Shown: positions 7,988 through 17,020, counted from the stretch's first letter. The stretch is 53,959 bases of DNA from an uncultured Eubacteriales bacterium (GCA_902789365.1 CADANQ010000008.1:1-53959), one strand, 5' to 3'. Numbers and translations: made by a program. The notes: generated by a model not told the origin, from the sequence alone.

Positions 7988-9067
7988 GTGGCTGCCCATC
8001 AAACCACTGAAGAAAAAATGAATGCTCTGTACGAACTGGGCCGTTCGAAAGGGTCTTTGACCTACGACGAGATCATATCCGTGCTGGCCAACAGCGATAT
8101 CGATCCCGAAAAGTTCGACTCTGTTCTGGATACCATGGATTCTATGGGAATCAGCATCATCAAGGACGATACCGCCGAGTCCAAGGAGCCTGAAGAAGAA
8201 CAGGATGTGGATGTTCTTGAGGATCTGAGCTATCAGGAAGGAATCAGCATCGACGACCCTGTCAGAATGTATCTGAAGGATATCGGCCGCGTTCCCCTCC
8301 TGAAAGCCGAAGAAGAAGTGGACCTGGCCATGCGCATGGAACAGGGGGACGAAGAAGCAAAAAAGAAACTGGTGGAAGCCAATCTGCGCCTCGTTGTTTC
8401 CATCGCCAAGCGGTATGTGGGCAGGGGCATGCTCTTTCTGGATCTGATCCAGGAAGGAAATCTCGGCCTGATCAAGGCCGTGGACAAGTTTGACTATAAA
8501 AAAGGATACAAGTTTTCCACTTATGCCACCTGGTGGATCCGTCAGGCGATTACCCGCGCCATCGCCGACCAGGCCAGAACGATCCGTATCCCGGTCCATA
8601 TGGTTGAAACCATCAACAAGCTGATCCGTGTTTCAAGACAGCTTCTCCAGGAATACGGGCGCGAGCCCACCCCGGCGGAAATTGCCAAAGAGATGGGAAT
8701 CAGCGAGAGCAAGGTTCATGAGATTATCAAGATCGCCCAGGAACCCGTTTCGCTGGAAACGCCCATCGGCGAGGAGGAAGACAGCCATCTGGGCGACTTC
8801 ATCGAGGACGAGGGCGCCCTGGCGCCGGACGAGGCTGCGTCCCATGCCCTGATGAAGGAACAGCTCTGGGGCGTTCTTGAGACCCTTACCCCCAGGGAGC
8901 AGATGGTGCTCAGGCTTCGTTTCGGCCTGGATGACGGCCGCCAGAGAACCCTGGAGGAAGTCGGCAAGGAATTCAAGGTCACCCGCGAGCGCATCCGCCA
9001 GATCGAGGCCAAAGCTCTCAGAAAGCTCCGGCATCCCACGAGAAGCAACAAACTGAAGGACAACTGA
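7988..9067 (+). CDS. rpoD: Primary RNA polymerase sigma factor (SigA/RpoD)
   Basis: 359 residues, GTG start at 7988 after TTGGAGG. Contains region 1.1-like N terminus, region 1.2 ([17 protein letters not shown]), region 2 with [19 protein letters not shown] and [13 protein letters not shown], region 3, and region 4 with [18 protein letters not shown]. Length equals the short SigA of Gram-positive bacteria. It directs housekeeping transcription; the promoters listed in this window fit its -35/-10 consensus. Usually dnaG precedes rpoD; here the order is reversed, with a terminator between. Confidence 0.98.
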   Translation: MAAHQTTEEKMNALYELGRSKGSLTYDEIISVLANSDIDPEKFDSVLDTMDSMGISIIKDDTAESKEPEEEQDVDVLEDLSYQEGISIDDPVRMYLKDIGRVPLLKAEEEVDLAMRMEQGDEEAKKKLVEANLRLVVSIAKRYVGRGMLFLDLIQEGNLGLIKAVDKFDYKKGYKFSTYATWWIRQAITRAIADQARTIRIPVHMVETINKLIRVSRQLLQEYGREPTPAEIAKEMGISESKVHEIIKIAQEPVSLETPIGEEEDSHLGDFIEDEGALAPDEAASHALMKEQLWGVLETLTPREQMVLRLRFGLDDGRQRTLEEVGKEFKVTRERIRQIEAKALRKLRHPTRSNKLKDN

Positions 9068-9072
9068 GCCAT

Positions 9073-9100
9073 GCCGGACGCCCGCGGGCGTCCGGCTTTT
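9073..9100 (+). terminator. Intrinsic terminator after rpoD
   Basis: Perfect 11-bp inverted repeat GCCGGACGCCC / GGGCGTCCGGC (9073-9096) with a tiny loop, followed by TTTT. Only a short T run, so some read-through into dnaG is possible. Confidence 0.75.
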
Positions 9101-9151
9101 GCCCTGTAAAAACCGTTTCGGCGGAAACGGCCGCGAACCGAGTGAAAAAAG

Positions 9152-9190
9152 ACGGGACCTGACCCGTAAAGAGAGGCAGGTCAACGCCTC
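9152..9190 (+). other. Overlapping hairpins in the dnaG leader
   Basis: Three alternative helices share bases: ACGGG (9152-9156)/CCCGT (9163-9167), GACCTG (9156-9161)/CAGGTC (9177-9182) and GAGGC (9173-9177)/GCCTC (9186-9190). The last two cannot form together. No known leader RNA class was recognised. Confidence 0.35.
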
Positions 9191-9220
9191 GGGACGATTT
9201 CTTTTTAACGGAGCTGCTTC

Positions 9221-11008
9221 ATGGCTTACAGAATACCTGATTCCTGGATGGATCGGTTTTATTCCCAGCTGGATATCGTTCAGATTGTATCCTCCTATGT
9301 TCCCCTGAAAAGGAACGGCAAGAGGTATGTGGGGCTTTGTCCTTTCCATCATGAAAAAACGCCCTCCTTCTCCGTCACACCGGATAAAAACCTGTACTAC
9401 TGCTTTGGATGCAAGGCGGGAGGAAACGCGGTCCAGTTCGTGATGGCAATGGAGCATCTTGAATATCTGGACGCGGTCCGTTTCCTGGCCGACAGAATGC
9501 ACATGCCCATGCCGGAAATGGAGAACGATCCGAACTATGAGCAGCGCAAAAACAAGAGGGAAAAGCTGTTTGAGATCAACCGCGAGGCTGCCCGGTATTA
9601 TCACCGTCTTCTCTGGACGGACGCGGGAAAGCCGGTTCTTGATTATTTCAGAAAGCGGGGGCTGGACGACGACGTAATCCGCAAATTTGGCCTCGGCGCT
9701 TCAGGACCCGATCGTTCGGGCCTGACGGATGAACTGTCAGCCAAAGGATACGACCCGGCGGACCTGATCGAGGCCGGCGTTTCCCTCAGGGGTGAAAGCA
9801 CCCCGTACGACATGTTCCGCGCGCGCGCCATGTTCCCCATCATCGACCTGCACGGCCAGGTCCTCGGCTTCGGGGGCAGAAGGCTTGACAGCGGCCAGCC
9901 CAAATACCTCAACACCGCGGATACCCCTGTTTTCAATAAGCGCTTCGGCGTCTTCGGAGCCAACCTTCTCAGGAAAGCCCGCGATCTGAAACGGGTCATC
10001 CTGGTGGAGGGATATATGGACGTGGTTGCGCTGACCCAGTTCGGTATCGACGGCGTCGCGGCCACCCTCGGCACGTCGCTGACCGAGGAACAGGCCCGCC
10101 TTCTCAAGCGTTTTGCCCCCGAGGTCTGGATATCCTATGACGGGGACGAGGCGGGACAGCGGGCCATCATGCGCGCCATCGGTATTTTCGAGCATGAGGG
10201 CGTCCCCGTAAAGGTGCTCTTTTTCCCGGACGGCCTCGACCCGGATGAATTTATCCGTCAGAGAGGCGCGGACGCCTTTCACGCAATCGAGCCCATGACC
10301 TCGGTTGCTTACATGATGGAGCGCAGCGCCGTCGGGAAGGACCTGTCAAAGGACAGGGACAGGATCGAGTACGCAAAAGTCTGCTGCGGGATTATCCGCA
10401 AGATCCGGGACCCGGTGGACAGGGACTACTATCTGGGGATTCTGTCGCTGAAAACGGGATTCAGGAAGGACGTTCTTATCGCACAGATGACCGAGGGCAG
10501 CCAGACAGAGCCCCCGGAACGTCCGACGGCTTTTCAGCGAAAGCAGATGGATAAGGAGGTCCCCTCCGCTGTCCGGACCACCGAAGCGGAAAGGCTTCTC
10601 TTTGCGCTTGTTGCTTCAGGAAAGCTGCCGAAAGGGACCGTAACCGAAGAAGATTTTGTTTCTCCCGTCCTTGCCGGCGCCGCGCGGATGATCCTGGGTG
10701 GAAAATCGCCTGATGAGGTGATCAGGGAAAGCGAAGACCCCGTCAGCCGTTCGGCAATCATGGAGGCCCTCCAGACGGAAATCGAAGACGACCCGGAGAC
10801 GGATCCGTTGATCGCAGCGCAGGATTGCCTCCGCCTGATCCATCTTTCCGCGTCCAAAGCCCGTCTGGAGGAAATCAAAAAGCAGGTGGCCTCCATGCCG
10901 ATGGATTCGCCGGAGCGCGCCGGAGCGATGAAGCGGATTATGGAGCTGCAGAAAGAGATTCAGCTGCTGAACAAAAAACAGCCGACAGCAAAGGATAAGC
11001 ATATATGA
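9221..11008 (+). CDS. dnaG: DNA primase DnaG
   Basis: 595 residues. N-terminal zinc-binding domain (CPFHHEKTPSFSV with CFGC, residues about 40-66), catalytic core with FGGRRLDSGQPKYLNT, TOPRIM motif VEGYMDVVAL and SYDGDEAG metal ligands, and a C-terminal helicase-binding region (about 440-595). It makes RNA primers for replication at the fork. ATG 9221 follows ACGGAG. The stop overlaps the trmK ATG by four bases. It follows rpoD rather than preceding it. Confidence 0.97.
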   Translation: MAYRIPDSWMDRFYSQLDIVQIVSSYVPLKRNGKRYVGLCPFHHEKTPSFSVTPDKNLYYCFGCKAGGNAVQFVMAMEHLEYLDAVRFLADRMHMPMPEMENDPNYEQRKNKREKLFEINREAARYYHRLLWTDAGKPVLDYFRKRGLDDDVIRKFGLGASGPDRSGLTDELSAKGYDPADLIEAGVSLRGESTPYDMFRARAMFPIIDLHGQVLGFGGRRLDSGQPKYLNTADTPVFNKRFGVFGANLLRKARDLKRVILVEGYMDVVALTQFGIDGVAATLGTSLTEEQARLLKRFAPEVWISYDGDEAGQRAIMRAIGIFEHEGVPVKVLFFPDGLDPDEFIRQRGADAFHAIEPMTSVAYMMERSAVGKDLSKDRDRIEYAKVCCGIIRKIRDPVDRDYYLGILSLKTGFRKDVLIAQMTEGSQTEPPERPTAFQRKQMDKEVPSAVRTTEAERLLFALVASGKLPKGTVTEEDFVSPVLAGAARMILGGKSPDEVIRESEDPVSRSAIMEALQTEIEDDPETDPLIAAQDCLRLIHLSASKARLEEIKKQVASMPMDSPERAGAMKRIMELQKEIQLLNKKQPTAKDKHI

Positions 11009-11640
11009 TCAGTCTGGACAACAGACTCAGGTCTGTTTTTGATCTTTTCCCATCATGCCGTCTCGCGGCGGATATCGGAGCCGATCACGGAAAGCTGGCT
11101 CTGGCCCTGGTTACGCAAGGCAAGGCGGAAAGGATCATGGTTACGGACATCAGCAGGGATTCGCTTCGCAAGGCGGAAGACCTATTCGCGGCGCATCACG
11201 CTTCACATCTGGCCGAATTCCTGTTGGGGGACGGGATGACAGTCCTTCCGCGGACCCCGGACGCGGTATCTGTGTGCGGGATGGGGGGGAAAACCATTTC
11301 CGGGATCCTGGAAAACGGACTGCGGCGCATATTCGGTGCGGAGCTGATCCTGTCCCCGCACACGGAGATTCCCGCCGTCAGGCGGACAGTGTACCGTCTT
11401 GGGTATCACATTGCCGACGAGCGGTGCGCCGTTGCGTCCCGACGGTTCTATATCATGATCACGGCGAAGCCCGGACAAGAGAAAATCTCCGAAGAGGAGA
11501 CGGAACTCGGTCCGTGCCTGTACAGGCATAGGGATGACCCCGCGGTGAGGGAATATTACCTTTGGCGGCACAAAGTGCTTTCAGTGGAAAGAAACGAAAC
11601 CTCCGAAAAAAAAGCCCGCTGGTATTTTGAAGCGCTTTGA
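11005..11640 (+). CDS. trmK: tRNA (adenine-22-N1)-methyltransferase TrmK
   Basis: 211 residues. MISLDNRLRSVFDLFP start followed by the SAM-binding motif AADIGADHGKLALAL (about residues 20-34), then DISRDSLRKAE and SVCGMGGKTISGIL, all typical of the TrmK/YqfN (COG2384) family that methylates A22 in the D-arm of tRNA. ATGA overlap with dnaG indicates coupled translation. Last gene of the block; no clear terminator before the tRNA promoter at 11708. Confidence 0.93.
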   Translation: MISLDNRLRSVFDLFPSCRLAADIGADHGKLALALVTQGKAERIMVTDISRDSLRKAEDLFAAHHASHLAEFLLGDGMTVLPRTPDAVSVCGMGGKTISGILENGLRRIFGAELILSPHTEIPAVRRTVYRLGYHIADERCAVASRRFYIMITAKPGQEKISEEETELGPCLYRHRDDPAVREYYLWRHKVLSVERNETSEKKARWYFEAL

Positions 11641-11707
11641 GGGATACCGCCCGTACAGCCCGAGTTTACGGCGTTGCAGTGTCCGCGCAAGCCTGAATAA
11701 AAAATGT

Positions 11708-11736
11708 TTGACATTTTTCACGGCAAGTGATAAAAT
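11708..11736 (+). promoter_or_regulatory. Promoter of the tRNA-Thr/tRNA-Pro unit
   Basis: TTGACA at 11708-11713, 17-base spacer, TAAAAT at 11731-11736. The tRNA begins 18 bases after the -10 box. Confidence 0.85.
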
Positions 11737-11754
11737 ACTTTTTGCTGGTCGAAT

Positions 11755-11827
11755 GCCAATGTGGCTCAGTCGGTAGAGCAGCGGTTTCGTAAACCGCAGG
11801 TCAAGGGTTCGAGTCCCTTCATTGGCT
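11755..11827 (+). tRNA. tRNA-Thr (anticodon CGT)
   Basis: 73 bases with a full cloverleaf: acceptor GCCAATG/CATTGGC, D-arm GCTC...GAGC, anticodon stem GCGGT/ACCGC with loop TTCGTAA (anticodon CGT, reads ACG), and GGTTCGAGTCC T-arm. CCA is not encoded. Confidence 0.95.
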
Positions 11828-11834
11828 CTTCTTT

Positions 11835-11911
11835 CGAGGTGTAGCGCAGTTTGGTAGCGCGTTTGGTTCGGGACCAAAAGGTCGTGGGTTCAAATCCCGC
11901 CACCTCGACCA
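11835..11911 (+). tRNA. tRNA-Pro (anticodon CGG)
   Basis: Acceptor CGAGGTG/CACCTCG, D-arm GCGC...GCGC, anticodon stem TTTGG/CCAAA with loop TTCGGGA (anticodon CGG, reads CCG), T-arm GTGGGTTCAAATCCCGC. Discriminator A at 11908 and an encoded CCA at 11909-11911, unlike the tRNA-Thr seven bases upstream. Confidence 0.95.
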
Positions 11912-11917
11912 GAATTA

Positions 11918-11941
11918 CCGCCCTTCGGGGCGGTTTTTTTA
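11918..11941 (+). terminator. Terminator of the tRNA unit
   Basis: Stem CCGCCC/GGGCGG closed by the stable TTCG tetraloop (11918-11933), followed by a run of Ts. Confidence 0.93.
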
Positions 11942-11951
11942 TTCAGCAAAT

Positions 11952-12000
11952 AAAAAAAAAGGCGGCCCGCCGCCGCCTGAAAAGGCGGTTCCGGGCCGCG
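11952..12000 (-). terminator. Terminator of the repeat-protein gene
   Basis: On the minus strand, GCGGCCCG...CGGGCCGC enclosing a second hairpin (ACCGCCTTTTCAGGCGG), followed by nine Ts. It lies just beyond the stop at 12015. Confidence 0.85.
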
Positions 12001-12014
12001 GAAGAAATAAAGTT

Positions 12015-15000
12015 TCAGCGTTTTGTATACGGCGTCCAGTCCCTGACGGGGATGGTATACCAGCTTTGCGGATACACGCCCTCTGTGCGGAGGACGAATC
12101 CAAGATCATAGTTCGTATTCTTTGCTCCGCTGGGAACGACGACTTCGTCAAGGGTAATCACGGTGTCGTCGCTTTCCGGAAGAACGCTGCAGACCAGCGG
12201 ATAATCGGTCCTCGGCGAGGTGGTTTTCAGTTCCGCCGGCATGGTAACGATGATGGAATAGGTCCCGGGATAAAGCTCGCTGAACGAATAACGCCCGTAT
12301 ACGTCCGTTTCGGCGCTTGCGATCAGTTCCCCGTACTGGTAAAGATCGATCCGGATTCCGGGCATTCCTTTTTCAGACATGTCCTGCAGACCGTTGCCGT
12401 TTTCGTCGAGCCAGGCGAAATCGCCGATGGAACCGATGGCGCCGATGCCGATGGAGGAATCCGTCATCTGCGCGCCCATGGCAAGGTCGATGTCAAGGGA
12501 ACCGGTATTCAGAATGACGCTGTTCCTTTCCCTGGCGTCCTGCTCCCTCGCGAAAAGATAATCCTCCGGAAGCTCGCAGGTCAGGCGGTACGTGCCGGGG
12601 CGGAGGCCTTCAAACGCGAAGCTGCCGTCATGGGAGGAAACAGTCCTGGCGGTTTCCTGTTCTCCTTTCATCAGCACAATCTCCCGGCCCGCGACGGCGT
12701 CGTTTTCGCCGTCCATATTCCATACAAAACCGCTGATGACGCCAAGCTTCAGAAGCCCAATCTCAAAGGCGCCCTCCGCGCCGTCCGTCAGCGTAAAGTC
12801 ATAAGCCCAGACAGCGCCTTCCCGGGAGGACGCGTTGGTCATAATCGCATCCTCCGGAAGGGAAACGGATATACTGTAATCGCCGGGATAGAGGTTCTCC
12901 GCGGTAAACACGCCGTCCTCTCCGGAAACGTAATCGGCGCTGCCTCCCGGTCCCGTAAGGGTAAAAGCCAGTTTTTCGGCGCCGGAATCATTTTCATCCG
13001 GGCTGCCGGAATCATTCGCGTCATAATAGAAACGCACGGAAAGGGCGGAGGGCAGGGAAACGGTGATGCGCTTTCCCGTCCAGTCGGAACCCATATCGAA
13101 ATTGAGGACGACCGCCGCGCGGTCCCTCGGGGTCATCGGAATAAAGCCGTCCCCGGAGCCGGTGATGATATAACCGTCCGTGATATCAACGTCGATTGTG
13201 TATTCGTCCGGCAGCAGGCCGTTGAAGGCGAAATTCCCGCTTTCATCGGTCGTTCTTGACAGGACGGTACCGAAGGTGCCGGAGGTGACGGTGACCGTCA
13301 CCTGAACGGGATCCCTGACGGTGCATTTGTCATCCAGGACAACCGTACCGGAAAAATCGGTGGTATACACCGCGCCGATGGAGGGAACGGTAAGCAGCGT
13401 ACCCTTTTCCACCGTAATGAGACTGCCCGTCCACTGGTACGTCCCCATGACCGGGGTTACCATGACAGCGCCTTCGGGAAGGGTATAGCACAGGAGATAA
13501 TTCCCGGGATAAACCCCTTTGATATAGAAGAAGCCTTCGTCGTTGGTCGTGTCGGTCAGGTGGCCGGATACCTGAACTCCCTGTTCGTTAAGAAGGGTGA
13601 CGGCAACACCCTTCAGGCCGCCTTCGTTTGTCGCGAGTTCGTCATATGCGGGATTCAGAAGGACATATCCCTGCAGGGAACCCGCCTGGTATAATGCCGC
13701 GTCATAGGTAACGGCAGTGTTGGCGGGAAGCTCGAAAAGATCGGTGTCGCCGTGATCCATGTTCAGCGAAGTAATCCGGTTCGGGCAAGGGCCGTCCGCG
13801 GGAACCGTCACCGAAGCGATAAAGGGATCGTTAAAAATCACGCGGACCCGATACGTACCGCCGGGAATGTTGTCAAAACGGTAGTCGCCGTTATCGTCCG
13901 TCAGGCATTCCCCGATCTGCTCATCGTTTTTATCCAGCAGCAGAACCCGGAACCCGGAAAGGGGGAGCGCCGAAGCGGAATAATTCCCGGAGCTGTCTTC
14001 ATATACTTTGCCTCTGACAGAGGATGGCTGTGTGACGCCGATCATAAACGAAGCGGTGGTGCCCCGGCGCAGCGGGATGACCCTGGAAGCGCTGAACGTC
14101 CCGTCCCGGTTGGTAAACATGCTGTCGCCGCCGCCGGAGGTAAAGACAAAACCCTCGGGCAGCGTGCACGCCAGGACCGCCTCGGAAGCATACAGGCTGC
14201 GGAAGGCGCAGGAACCGGTAATCCCGTCGGTAATCTGCCGCATGGGCTCGCCGTTTGTTTCCAGCGTAATTTCGACGCCGCCCATCAGAAGATCGCCGCC
14301 GTCCAGAATTCCGTTGAAATTGTTGTCAATGAATGCGGTAACGGTGACAGCCGTATCCGGCGTAACGCCGATCAGACCGGCATCGGTTGTTTTGCCCGCG
14401 GTGACGGAAACCTCGCAGGAATCCTTCCGCCTGGTCGGATCGGAAAAAACAGACCCGCCGGACGTAAACATCCAGTCGCTGGAAAGGTCGGCTTCAAGGC
14501 GGTAAGTCCCGGTCTGCAGACCCGCAAACACAAAGGTCCCGTCCTCGGATGTAACGGCGGACCTGGTCACGCCGCCGTCCGGGGAAACAAGGGTAACCGT
14601 AAAGCCGGAAAGGCCGGAATCCGCGGCATCGCGGACACCGTCGGCGTTTTTGTCCAGCCACACGCGGCCCGTGACCTTGCCGGCCCTGACAAGGCCGATG
14701 CCCATGGCCATGCCGGTTTTTACCGGGAGCTCAAAGCTGCCCGTGGTGCCGATATTCTCATTGACCGGTAAAAAACAGTTATACCACTGATTGACCTTTT
14801 CGCCCGTCGGCCCGTAACCGTAATCCTCGGGGCAGGCGGCAATAAGGGTATATGTTCCGGGAGAGAGGGAGGAAATGCGCGCCTCGCCGTCTTTGTTGGT
14901 CGTGGCGGAAGCAATCTCGTACCGCGTGCCTTCGTATTCGTACATCAGGGTGATCAGGACGTTACGAACCAGGGGCTCCGAGGTCCTGCGGCCTCCGTTG

Positions 15001-15476
15001 GCGTTAAGATCCTCGAACGCAACCAGGCTGATGGAAGACGCGGACTTGGTGCAGCCGATATTGACCGTTTTCGTTTCGGATGCGCCGACGGGGAAAAAAG
15101 TTGTCTTTGACGCATTCCCGGAGGCGGGCAGCGCGGCGCTGTCCTTCCCGTGCAGGGTGAAACGGTATTCGCCGGCAAGCTTTACCGCGATCCGGTACGT
15201 TCCGCCGGGAACATCGGAAAAGGCAAAGGAACCGTTTTGGCCTGTCGTAATTTCCGCGACGGAGGTGACTTCTCCGTCGGGGGACAGCCGCTCGAGGATC
15301 AGGGTGGAATTGCGCAGGCCGTTTTCCCCTTTGTCAAAAACGCCGTCTGTATCGCTGTCGATCCAGAGCGTGCCGTTGACCGTGCTGCCCTGGGCCGCCG
15401 CGGCGGCGGCAAAAGCAAAGAGAACCATAAAAAATGCGGTCAGACAAACTGTCGTTTTCGAAATTCTGATGCGCAT
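12015..15476 (-). CDS. Large secreted SdrD-B/Cna-B-like repeat protein
   Basis: 1153 residues from ATG 15476, picked for the GGAGG upstream. A signal peptide (about residues 1-30, ending AAAAAAQG) is followed by about ten to twelve prealbumin-like units of the SdrD-B or carboxypeptidase-regulatory type. Each has Asp-rich turns such as WIDSDTDGVFDKGEN, WLDKNADGVRDAADSG and WLDENGNGLQDMSEKG, then a PGTYRI/L-type strand. Asp-rich turns of this kind bind Ca2+ in staphylococcal Sdr proteins. There is no LPxTG motif, C-terminal membrane helix or lipobox, so attachment is unclear; it may be released or held non-covalently. It has its own promoter and terminator, and no operon partner. A surface adhesin or matrix protein is likely, but the ligand is unknown. 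Confidence 0.88.
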   Translation of the reverse strand: MRIRISKTTVCLTAFFMVLFAFAAAAAAQGSTVNGTLWIDSDTDGVFDKGENGLRNSTLILERLSPDGEVTSVAEITTGQNGSFAFSDVPGGTYRIAVKLAGEYRFTLHGKDSAALPASGNASKTTFFPVGASETKTVNIGCTKSASSISLVAFEDLNANGGRRTSEPLVRNVLITLMYEYEGTRYEIASATTNKDGEARISSLSPGTYTLIAACPEDYGYGPTGEKVNQWYNCFLPVNENIGTTGSFELPVKTGMAMGIGLVRAGKVTGRVWLDKNADGVRDAADSGLSGFTVTLVSPDGGVTRSAVTSEDGTFVFAGLQTGTYRLEADLSSDWMFTSGGSVFSDPTRRKDSCEVSVTAGKTTDAGLIGVTPDTAVTVTAFIDNNFNGILDGGDLLMGGVEITLETNGEPMRQITDGITGSCAFRSLYASEAVLACTLPEGFVFTSGGGDSMFTNRDGTFSASRVIPLRRGTTASFMIGVTQPSSVRGKVYEDSSGNYSASALPLSGFRVLLLDKNDEQIGECLTDDNGDYRFDNIPGGTYRVRVIFNDPFIASVTVPADGPCPNRITSLNMDHGDTDLFELPANTAVTYDAALYQAGSLQGYVLLNPAYDELATNEGGLKGVAVTLLNEQGVQVSGHLTDTTNDEGFFYIKGVYPGNYLLCYTLPEGAVMVTPVMGTYQWTGSLITVEKGTLLTVPSIGAVYTTDFSGTVVLDDKCTVRDPVQVTVTVTSGTFGTVLSRTTDESGNFAFNGLLPDEYTIDVDITDGYIITGSGDGFIPMTPRDRAAVVLNFDMGSDWTGKRITVSLPSALSVRFYYDANDSGSPDENDSGAEKLAFTLTGPGGSADYVSGEDGVFTAENLYPGDYSISVSLPEDAIMTNASSREGAVWAYDFTLTDGAEGAFEIGLLKLGVISGFVWNMDGENDAVAGREIVLMKGEQETARTVSSHDGSFAFEGLRPGTYRLTCELPEDYLFAREQDARERNSVILNTGSLDIDLAMGAQMTDSSIGIGAIGSIGDFAWLDENGNGLQDMSEKGMPGIRIDLYQYGELIASAETDVYGRYSFSELYPGTYSIIVTMPAELKTTSPRTDYPLVCSVLPESDDTVITLDEVVVPSGAKNTNYDLGFVLRTEGVYPQSWYTIPVRDWTPYTKR

Positions 15477-15511
15477 AGATTCCTCCGTGAATAATAATGA
15501 AATCATTTTGA

Positions 15512-15540
15512 ATTGTACCCCGAACGCAGGATGGTGTCAA
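15512..15540 (-). promoter_or_regulatory. Promoter of the repeat-protein gene
   Basis: Minus strand: TTGACA (15540-15535), 17-base spacer, TACAAT (15517-15512). Its -35 box is 24 bases from that of the divergent his promoter. Confidence 0.85.
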
Positions 15541-15563
15541 TGGTATAAACACGCTGCGGGGGA

Positions 15564-15592
15564 TTGACGATTCTTCTTTTACGTGCTAATAT
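15564..15592 (+). promoter_or_regulatory. Promoter of the yerC-his operon
   Basis: TTGACG at 15564-15569, 17-base spacer, TAATAT at 15587-15592. The -10 box lies inside a palindrome (15584-15596). Confidence 0.82.
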
Positions 15593-15596
15593 AGCA
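15584..15596 (+). promoter_or_regulatory. Palindrome over the his operon -10 box, candidate operator
   Basis: TGCTA-ATA-TAGCA, a perfect 5-bp inverted repeat centred on the -10 element. A partial copy (GCTAAAGCG) follows nearby. The first gene of the operon encodes a TrpR-superfamily protein, which makes autoregulation through this site plausible. Confidence 0.45.
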
Positions 15597-15625
15597 ACGC
15601 GCTAAAGCGTGAAAGCAGGTGAAGT

Positions 15626-15922
15626 ATGGATCTCTTTGGTTCGGAAAACACGAAATTGCTGATTTCGGCCCTGACCAAGCCGCAGGACGAAAACGAAATG
15701 CAGATCTTCCTGGAAGACCTCCTTACATCCCAGGAAATCGTCGAGATTGCCCGGCGCATGAAAGTAGCTCAGATGCTGTATGAGCATACCACCTACGATG
15801 AAATCGCGCGAGAAACCGGCGCCTCGACGGCGACAATCAGCCGCGTGAACCGCTGTATCCGTTTCGGACGCGGCGGTTATGAGAATGTGCTTAAAAAAAT
15901 GAAGGGAGGGCAGACGCAGTGA
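15626..15922 (+). CDS. yerC: YerC/YecD-family TrpR-like regulator
   Basis: 98 residues of the TrpR-repressor superfamily: helical N terminus (LTSQEIVEIARRMKVAQML) followed by the helix-turn-helix YDEIARETGASTATISRVNRCI. TrpR relatives of the YerC type are found in Firmicutes, often near his genes, with poorly known effectors. It begins the operon and its TGA overlaps the GTG of hisZ, so it is made together with the histidine enzymes. This suggests a local histidine-pathway repressor, an inference from position. The name rests on family similarity only. Confidence 0.87.
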   Translation: MDLFGSENTKLLISALTKPQDENEMQIFLEDLLTSQEIVEIARRMKVAQMLYEHTTYDEIARETGASTATISRVNRCIRFGRGGYENVLKKMKGGQTQ

Positions 15923-16992
15923 AAAACGTTCCGGAACCCGAGGCATATGAAGAGCGCGTAGGTTCCCGGCTAAGGCAGCTGTACGCCTCCTACGGATATG
16001 CGCCGTTCAAGGTCTGCAAATTCGAACCGTATGATTTTTATTCAGCCAATAAAAGCTTTATTACGGGAGACCATATCCTCACCTTTACCGATATCAACGG
16101 CAAGCTGATGGCCCTGAAGCCCGACGTCACGCTGTCCATCGTCAAAAATTACACATCCGGGCAAAAAAAGGTGTATTACCACGAAAACGTTTACAGGGAA
16201 AGCCGGAACGCCGGCGAATTCGGCGAGATTCCCCAGGCGGGGATCGAATGCATCGGCGCCGTCGACAAGGTGCAGCAAGCCGAGGTCCTTTCGATGGCGA
16301 CACAGAGCCTTGCGATCATATCCGATCACTGGCTGCTGAACATCGCCTCAATGAAGCTTATCGGTGCCCTGGTCGGCGCCACCCGGGCCGGCGCGGACAA
16401 GGTGAAGGCCCTCCTATCCTGCCTGAGGAAAAAAAACCGGCATGAGATACGGGAACTGACCGCCGCAGAAGACAGAAACGTATCCCTGGCGTGGGAAACG
16501 CTCGCTTCCTTCTACGCTCCGTTCGACGGGCTCGGCGAATTGAGAAGCATTTCCCTCAACGCGGGCATGCACGAGGCCTGTGACGAGATCAGCGCGCTTG
16601 CCGAGGGTTTTTCAGAGGAAGAGCTTTCCCATATCCGCATTGATTTTTCCATTATTTCGGATGAAGCGTATTATAACGGCCTGGTTTTCAAGGGCTATGT
16701 CGAAGGGGTTCATACGGCGATACTTTCGGGAGGACGCTACGACAATCTTGCCGGGCATCTGGGAAAGAAGGCGCAGGCGGTCGGGTTTGCCGTATATCTT
16801 GATATGCTGAACTCGCTGTCCTCGGGGAACACCGCGGGAAATCCCGACGTCCTTCTCCTCTACGGCGAGGATACCCCCCTCAGCCGTGTCGCGGAGGAAT
16901 CCGGCCGGCTTCGCCGCGAAGGCCGCCGCGTCCTGTGCCTGCCGAAAGGCACGCCTCCCGACGGGACATACGCCGATATCGTTGAACTGTAA
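15919..16992 (+). CDS. hisZ: ATP phosphoribosyltransferase regulatory subunit HisZ
   Basis: 357 residues, GTG start at 15919 overlapping the previous stop. A histidyl-tRNA-synthetase-like fold without aminoacylation function: class II core (FYSANKSFITGDHILTFTDINGK, LKPDVTLSIVKNY), YRESRNAGEFGEIPQAGIE and a C-terminal LSGGRYDNLAGHLGK motif. HisZ is needed to activate the short HisG encoded next, forming a hetero-oligomer that starts histidine synthesis and binds histidine for feedback. It lacks the anticodon-binding domain, distinguishing it from HisS. Confidence 0.93.
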   Translation: MKNVPEPEAYEERVGSRLRQLYASYGYAPFKVCKFEPYDFYSANKSFITGDHILTFTDINGKLMALKPDVTLSIVKNYTSGQKKVYYHENVYRESRNAGEFGEIPQAGIECIGAVDKVQQAEVLSMATQSLAIISDHWLLNIASMKLIGALVGATRAGADKVKALLSCLRKKNRHEIRELTAAEDRNVSLAWETLASFYAPFDGLGELRSISLNAGMHEACDEISALAEGFSEEELSHIRIDFSIISDEAYYNGLVFKGYVEGVHTAILSGGRYDNLAGHLGKKAQAVGFAVYLDMLNSLSSGNTAGNPDVLLLYGEDTPLSRVAEESGRLRREGRRVLCLPKGTPPDGTYADIVEL

Positions 16993-17020
16993 ACAAATCC
17001 GCCGGCAAGAAAGGAACGCC

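Noticed and set aside
14008-14771. Plus-strand frames inside the repeat-protein gene
   Set aside because: They are antisense shadows caused by GC-rich codons; the minus frame has signal peptide, repeats, promoter and terminator.
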